From Dasypus novemcinctus (taxonomy: Eukaryota > Chordata > Mammalia > Cingulata > Dasypodidae), in assembly GCF_030445035.2 (NCBI RefSeq), contig NC_080682.1, forward strand, positions 28,502,770 through 28,566,769: a stretch of 64,000 bases of DNA. Direction: 5' to 3'. How positions within the stretch are numbered: position 1 is the stretch's first letter; each line of letters opens with the position of its first letter. Of this stretch, positions 58,203 to 64,000 are shown one piece after another. Made by a program: the position numbers and the translations under genes. The notes beneath the pieces are model-generated. The model saw nothing but the letters and a program-made list of their open reading frames with translations. It had not been told where the DNA came from and did no database searches.

Positions 58203-59170
58203 ATGATGACCAGACAGCAACAAAAAACTACAAAACAAACCAATAATCAGGAAAACAAGGCTGAATCCAATGAACAAACTAAAAACCAGGAAGGGGAGCA
58301 GAACATTGGACAAGAAATTAAAGACCTCAAGACATATATTAGAGACCTACTTAATGAAGTAAAGGAAGAGATTAACGATATGAGGAAAACACTTGGAGAG
58401 GAAATTGCAGACATACGCAAAAAGATAAAAGAAATGATGGTGAAGAACATCACAGTTAAAGAAATCAAACATACACTCTCAGCAAATAGCAGCAGATTAG
58501 AAGAGGTAGAGGAGAGAATTAATGATGTGGAAAACAGTACATCTGAAATCAAACAGTAGAACTGATCGATAAAAAAATAGAAAAAAATCCAGCTAGGACT
58601 TAGGAACCTGAATGACAATGCAAAATGCACAAACATACGTATTATAGGTATCCCAGAAGGAGAAGAGAAGGGAAAGGGGACAGAAGGCATGTTGGAGGAA
58701 ATAATGGCTGAAAACTTCCCAAATCTACTGAGAGAGATGGATGTACATGTCCAGGAAGCACAACACACCACAAACACCATAAATACCAACAGTCCCATTC
58801 TAAGACATATACTTGTCAACCTATCCAATGCTCTAGACAAAGAAAAAATTCTAAAAGCAGCAAGAGAAAAGAAAACAATCACATACAAGAGAGGCTCCAT
58901 AAGATTAAGTGCTGATTTCTCATCTGAAACCATGGAGGCAAGAAGGGAGTGGTATGATAGAGTCAAGGTACTAAAAGAAAAAAATTCTAACCAAGAATAC
59001 TCTACCCAGCTAAACTAGCATTCAAAAATGATGGAGAGTTCAAAATATTCACAGATAAACAGAAATTGAAAGAGTATCCCAACAAGAACCCTGCACTTCA
59101 AGAAATACTAAAGGGATTTCTGCAGGAAGAAGGGAAATAACAGGAGAGGCAGAGTTGGAGGAGAGTGTAA
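58203..59170 (+). pseudogene. L1 ORF1, disrupted
   Basis: Same architecture as the intact ORF1 at 35509-36477: polar N-terminus, coiled coil (about residues 36-118 open), RRM with R-I-I-G-I-P-E-G-E, C-terminal domain with R-L-S-A-D-F-S and E-A-R-R-E-W. A TAG at 58557-58559, with the compensating frame change around 58560-58600, and a further frameshift with a stop near 58984-58990 break it. It starts with two Met codons. Confidence 0.88.
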
Positions 59171-59241
59171 AAGCAACAAAAAAGACAAAAAGAGAAGGAA
59201 AAAAACAAACAAAATGTGACAAATACAAGTCCAATCAAAAT

Positions 59242-62200
59242 ATGGCTAACATAAATAATTCCTTGAAAGTAATAACACTGAATGTCAATGGATTAAACTC
59301 ACCTATCGAAAGATTCAGACTTGGAGATTGGATAAGGAAATATGAACCATCTATATGCAGTCTACAAGAAACACATCTTAGACCCAGGGATTCATGGAGG
59401 TTGAAAGTGAATGTTTGGAAAACAATCTTACAAGCAAACAATAACCAAAAAAAAGGCAGGAGTAGCTATATTAATATCAGACAAAATAGACTTTAAATGT
59501 GAAAAAATTGTGAGGGACAAAGAAGGATACTACATATTAGTGAAAGGGACAATCTCTCAAGAAGAATGAACAATCATAAATATTTATGCTCCTAACAAGG
59601 CCACCTCCAAATATGTGAGGCAAACACTGGAAAAACTAAGTGAAAGAATCAATGCCTCTACAATTATAGTGTGAGAATTTAGTACACCACTATCAAGTTT
59701 GGAAAGAACATCTCAAAAGAGAATCACTAAAGAAACAAAAAATTTGAACAGTATATTACAGGAGCTGGATCTAATAGACATATACAGATCATTACACCTG
59801 AATACAGCAGGATATACATTTTTCTCAAGTGCACATGGATCATTCTCCAAGATAGACCATATGCTAGGAAACAAAGAAAGGCTCAATGAATTCAGAAAGA
59901 TCAAAATCATACAAAATAATATCTCTGACCACAGTGGAGTGAAGCTGGAAATCTGCAAAGCCTAGAGGCCCAGATTTCACACCAAGATAAGGAAATTAAA
60001 CAGCACACTCTTAGGAAAATAGTGGGTCAAAGAGGAAATCTCAAAAGAAATTAATAACTACCTTGAAACTAATGAAAATGATAACACAACATACCAAAAT
60101 TTATGGGATGCAGCAAAAGCAGTACTGAGAGGGAAATTTATAGCCATAAATTCATACCTCAAAAAAGAAGAAAGAGCAAAAATTGAAGAACTAGCTGCAC
60201 ATTTGGAGGAGTTAGTAAAAAAACAACAATGGAACCCCACAGGAAGAAGAAAGAAAGAAGTAACAAAGATAAGAACAGAACTAAATGAAATAGAAAATGA
60301 GAAAGCACTTGAAAAGATAAATAAAACCAAGAGCTGGTTCTTTGAGAAGATCTATAAAATTGACAAACCCTTATATAGACTAAAAAGAAAAAAAGAGAGA
60401 AGATACAACTACAAAAATAAGAAATGAGAAAGGAGATATCCCACTGATCCCACAGAAGTAAAGACTATCATAAGAGGATAATTTGAAAAATGATATTCCA
60501 ACAAAAATGACAATTCAGAGGAAATGGACAAATTCCTAGAAACACATAAGCAGCCTATATTGATGAGAGAAGAAATTGATGATCTCAACAAATGAATCAC
60601 AAGTAAAGAGATAGAATCAGTCATTACAAACCTCCCAAATAAGAAGAGCCAAGGGTGAGATGGATTCATAGGTGAATTCGACAAAACATTCCGGAAAGAA
60701 CTAACACCAATCCTGCTGAAACTCTTCCAAAAAATCAAAACAGAAAGAACATTACCTAACTCATTCTATGATGCCAACATTACCCTAGTACCAAAGCCAA
60801 ACAAAGACACCAAAAGAAAGGAAATTTACAGACCAATTTCTCTAATGAAACTAGACACAAAAATCCTCAAAAAAATACTTGCTAACCATATTCAACAACA
60901 CATTAAATGAATTGTACACTATGACCAAGGGGATTCATTCCAGGTATGCAAGGATGATTCAACATAAGAAAATCAAACAATGTAATACACTATATAAGCA
61001 GATTGAAGGAAAAAAAATCACATGATTATATCTACAGATGCAGAGAAAGCTTTTGACAAAATACAGCACATTTTCTTGATAAAAACACTGCAAAAGATTG
61101 GAATACAAGGAAATTTTCTGAACATGATAAAGCGTATATATGAAAAACCCACAGCCAACATCATTTACAATGGTGAAATCCTAAAATCCTTCCCTCTAAG
61201 ATCAGGAACAAGACAAGAATGCCCACTCTCTCCCCTTCCATTTAACATTGTCTTAGAAGTATTTGCTCAAGCACTGACACAAAAACCAGATATAAAAGGC
61301 ATTCAAATTGGAAAGGTAGAAGTCAAAATTTCATTATTTGTAGATGACATGATCCTGTACATACAAAACCCTGAGAGATCTACAACAAAGCTTCTAGAAC
61401 TCATAAATAAGTTTAGTAAAGTCACAGGTTATAAGATCAATGCACAAAAATCAGTAGCATTTCTGTACACCAATAATGAGGAAGCTCAGGAGGAAATCAA
61501 GAAACAAATACCATTTACAATAGTCAATAAAAAAATCAAATACCTAGGAATAAATTTAACTAAAGATGTAAAAAACTTATACACAGAGAACTACACAAGA
61601 CTGTTCAAGGAAAATGAAGAAGACCTAAATAAATGGAAGAATATTCCCTGTTCATGGATAGGAAGACTAAATATTATTGAGATGTCTATCTTACCAAAAC
61701 TGATCTACACATTCAATGCAATCCCAATAAAAATCAACACAGCATTCTTTAAGGAATTAGAAAAACTAGCTATGAAATTTATTTGGAAAGGAAAGAGGCC
61801 CTGAATAGCCAAGACATATTGAAAAAGAAAAATGGAATTGGAGGAATCACACTACCTGACTTCAAAGCATACTACAAAGCTACAGTAGTGAAAACAGCAT
61901 AGAATTGGCCCAAGGAGAGACACACAGACCAATGGAACAGAATTGAGAGTTCTGATATAGATCCTCATATATATATATACATATATTATACTATAAAACC
62001 ATCAAAACCTCTCAACTGGGAGAGAATGGCCTATTCAACAAATGGTGCCTGGAGAACTGGATATCCATATGTAAAAGATTGAAAGAGGATTACCATCTCA
62101 CACCTTATACAAAAATCAACTCAAGATGAATCAGAGACCTAAATATAAGAGCCAAGACCATGAAGACTTTGGAAAGCAGTGTAGGGAAGCCTATACAAGA

Positions 62201-63059
62201 CCTTGTAATAGGAAATGGCTTCATGAACTTCACACCAAAAGCATGAGCAGCAAAAGAACAAATAGATAAGTGGGACCTCCTCAAAATTAAAGCCGTCTGT
62301 ACCTCAAAGGAATTTGTCAAGAAAGTGAAGAGAGAGTCTACACAATGGGAGAAAATATTTGGTAACCATGTATCAGATAGGAGACATAAATCTGCTTATA
62401 AAAAGAACTCCTATATCTTGAAAACAAAAAGATAAACAACCCATTTGAAAAATGGGAAAAAGATTTAAACAGACACTTCTCCAAAGAAGAAATACAAATG
62501 GCTAAAAAGCACATGAAATAATGCTCCAAATCTCTAGCTGTCAGGGAAATGCAAATCCAAGCTACATTGAGATACCATCTTACTCCCATAAGATTAGCAG
62601 CTATGAAAAAAAACAGAGGACTACAAATGCTGGAGAGGATGTGGAGGAATGGGAACTCTCATCCTCTGCTGGTGGGAATGCAGAAGGTTCCAACCATTTT
62701 GGAGGACAGTTTGGTGGTTTCTCAAAAAACTAACCATAGATTTGCCATATGACCCAGCAATTCCACTGCTGGGTATATACCCAGCAGAACTGAAAACAAG
62801 GACACAAACAAATATATGTACACCAATGTTCATAGTAGCATTGTTCACTATTGCCAAAAGCTGGAATCAACCCAAACACCCATCAACAGATGAATGGATA
62901 AATAAAATGTGGCATATACATACAATGGACTACTACTCGGCTTTAAGAACAAATACACTACAAACACACGTGATAACCTGGATGAATCTTGAGAACCTTA
63001 TGTTGAGTGAAGCAACCCAGGCATTGAAGGACAAATACTACATGACCTCAATGATATGA
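59242..63059 (+). pseudogene. L1 ORF2, heavily disrupted
   Basis: ATG at 59242 opens M-A-N-I-N-N-S. The endonuclease keeps N-V-N-G-L-N-S-P and L-Q-E-T-H, but the usual C-C before L-Q-E is C-S. A frameshift at the A-run near 59448 and many stops follow. The reverse transcriptase core is open at 61022-61804 and reads F-V-D-D instead of F-A-D-D. Within it R-Q-G-C-P is altered to R-Q-E-C-P. The C-terminal part is open at 62649-63059 and ends at the same M-T-S-M-I as the related L1. Confidence 0.9.
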
Positions 63060-64000
63060 AATAAGTAAACCAAGCTGCCTCAGAGAGCTGGAAACTGGAA
63101 GATAGGCTTACAAGAAATCGGGGGATAGAGGAAGGTTGTAAGTTGACACCTACATGGGTGAAATCTGTGATAAGCAGGACATAAATATTTGTACAAGGAA
63201 GGGATAAAATGGGGGAATAAGGTTACCTTTGGGTGGGGCTTTGTGGGCTTGAGGGAGGCTAGGGATGAGAGGATGGGTAATATTGCCCAAGAAATTGGGG
63301 GAGGGTGGGGCAACATATGAACATAGGAGATTGTCAGGTATTTGGTTGAGAGTATAATGCTGAGAAAACCTTTTCAAAAATATAATAAGGAAAGTTACCT
63401 CTTTAAGATGCTTAAAGGGGATAATCTGACCCAGGATAGTCTCCTAGGGAATATGTGAATGCTCATTTTGCCATAGTGGGTTATATCATTGGATAGAGAC
63501 CCATATAATGAGAGTGAAGGTATACCCACATCCTGGGGAGGACCGATGCCATCAAATAGAGGGAACTGTATCTCTCAAGAGAAATGGTGGCACCCAGTGA
63601 ATTAGGGCAGTTGAGCATGTCAAGCCCTCAACACTGTTGCAAGTATCTCTGAACATGGCCCTTCAAGCCATGAAGATTGACTGTCACTGTGGGTCCTAAG
63701 GGAAGGGGGAAAAAGGTATTGAATAGATGGAACCAATGTAACTGTGTGGGCAATAGAAGTGTTCCAAGAGTATGCAAGGATGGATATAAGACATGTAAAA
63801 TTACACCAAAAATATATAGGGGCTGATAGGGTAAAATGTAAATCATAATGTAAAACATAAGATAACTAAAAATTTAGAAAATTGTTTAGTCTAAAATATA
63901 AAACACAATGTAAACACAAATGTTACCTTATTTGAAAGCTATTGTCTCAATATCTGTACATCGGTCTCAGTAAGTATGGTATGAATATGTAAAAAGATTA
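63060..64000 (+). other. L1 3'UTR (partial)
   Basis: Matches the reverse complement of about 30670-31617. The element would continue about 1.8 kb beyond the window if it has the same 3'UTR as its relative. No coding content. Confidence 0.8.

Larger units (their letters stand above)
56485..64000 (+). mobile_element. L1, plus strand, 5' complete, runs off the window
   Basis: 5'UTR 56485-58202 (three monomers, then a pyrimidine-rich tract), decayed ORF1 58203-59170, decayed ORF2 59242-63059, and the first 941 bp of 3'UTR. Closely related to the L1 at 28867-38581 over ORFs and 3'UTR, but carries many more lesions and is therefore older or less constrained. Confidence 0.88.

Noticed and set aside
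58247-58966. 239-codon minus-strand frame
   Set aside because: Antisense shadow of L1 ORF1, rich in Ser/Phe/Leu as expected from reversing a Lys/Glu-rich sequence.
1-64000. Search for a CRISPR array, prophage, operon or other exotic system
   Set aside because: The composition, SINEs, L1s and OR genes show this is mammalian nuclear DNA; the regular repeats found are L1 UTR monomers.

Overview
This is a stretch of eutherian nuclear DNA from a xenarthran, most likely an armadillo (Dasypus). The diagnostic signal is several copies of the tRNA-derived SINE family known from armadillo (DAS SINEs). They carry an RNA polymerase III A box, a B box, a long GC-richer body and an A/T-rich (AAAT)n tail. 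The rest is AT-rich and dominated by LINE-1, ERVL-MaLR-type solo LTRs and a few ancient repeats. No prokaryotic features, tRNA or rRNA genes, or CRISPR arrays were seen.

Only one host gene looks functional: an intact, intronless class II olfactory receptor (OR8H-like) on the minus strand at 2213-3160. A second OR8H-like copy lies about 48 kb away at 50838-51787 in the same orientation. It is a pseudogene with a 1-base frameshift and a premature stop. The two receptors sit in the two copies of a diverged segmental duplication of about 6 kb or more (copy A about 1-5815, running off the left edge; copy B about 49150-55345). Each copy has collected its own insertions: two DAS SINEs in A; a truncated L1, a hAT-type DNA transposon and a local inverted duplication in B. 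All of these have an empty site in the partner, whereas a MIR-like relic is shared.

Between and beside the duplicates are three long LINE-1s. The one at 11940-20250 (minus) is old and interrupted by a DAS SINE; its 5'UTR is built of tandem monomers of about 105 bp plus a duplicated unit of about 380 bp. The one at 28867-38581 (minus) is about 9.7 kb long and flanked by a target-site duplication. Its ORF1 is open, its ORF2 is broken by only three lesions, and its 3'UTR is unusually long at about 2.75 kb. The one at 56485-64000 (plus) has three 5'UTR monomers of about 203 bp and decayed ORFs, and runs off the right edge. Around them lie older L1 remnants (5.9-11.9, 20.3-23.2, 26.1-28.0, 40.7-45.0 and 55.9-56.5 kb) and at least six copies of an LTR family, two of which are inserted into older L1s.

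The genes do not form an operon or pathway. The window is best read as part of an olfactory receptor cluster expanded by segmental duplication and then inflated by waves of L1, SINE and LTR insertion. All homology calls come from reading the sequence by eye; no database search was possible.
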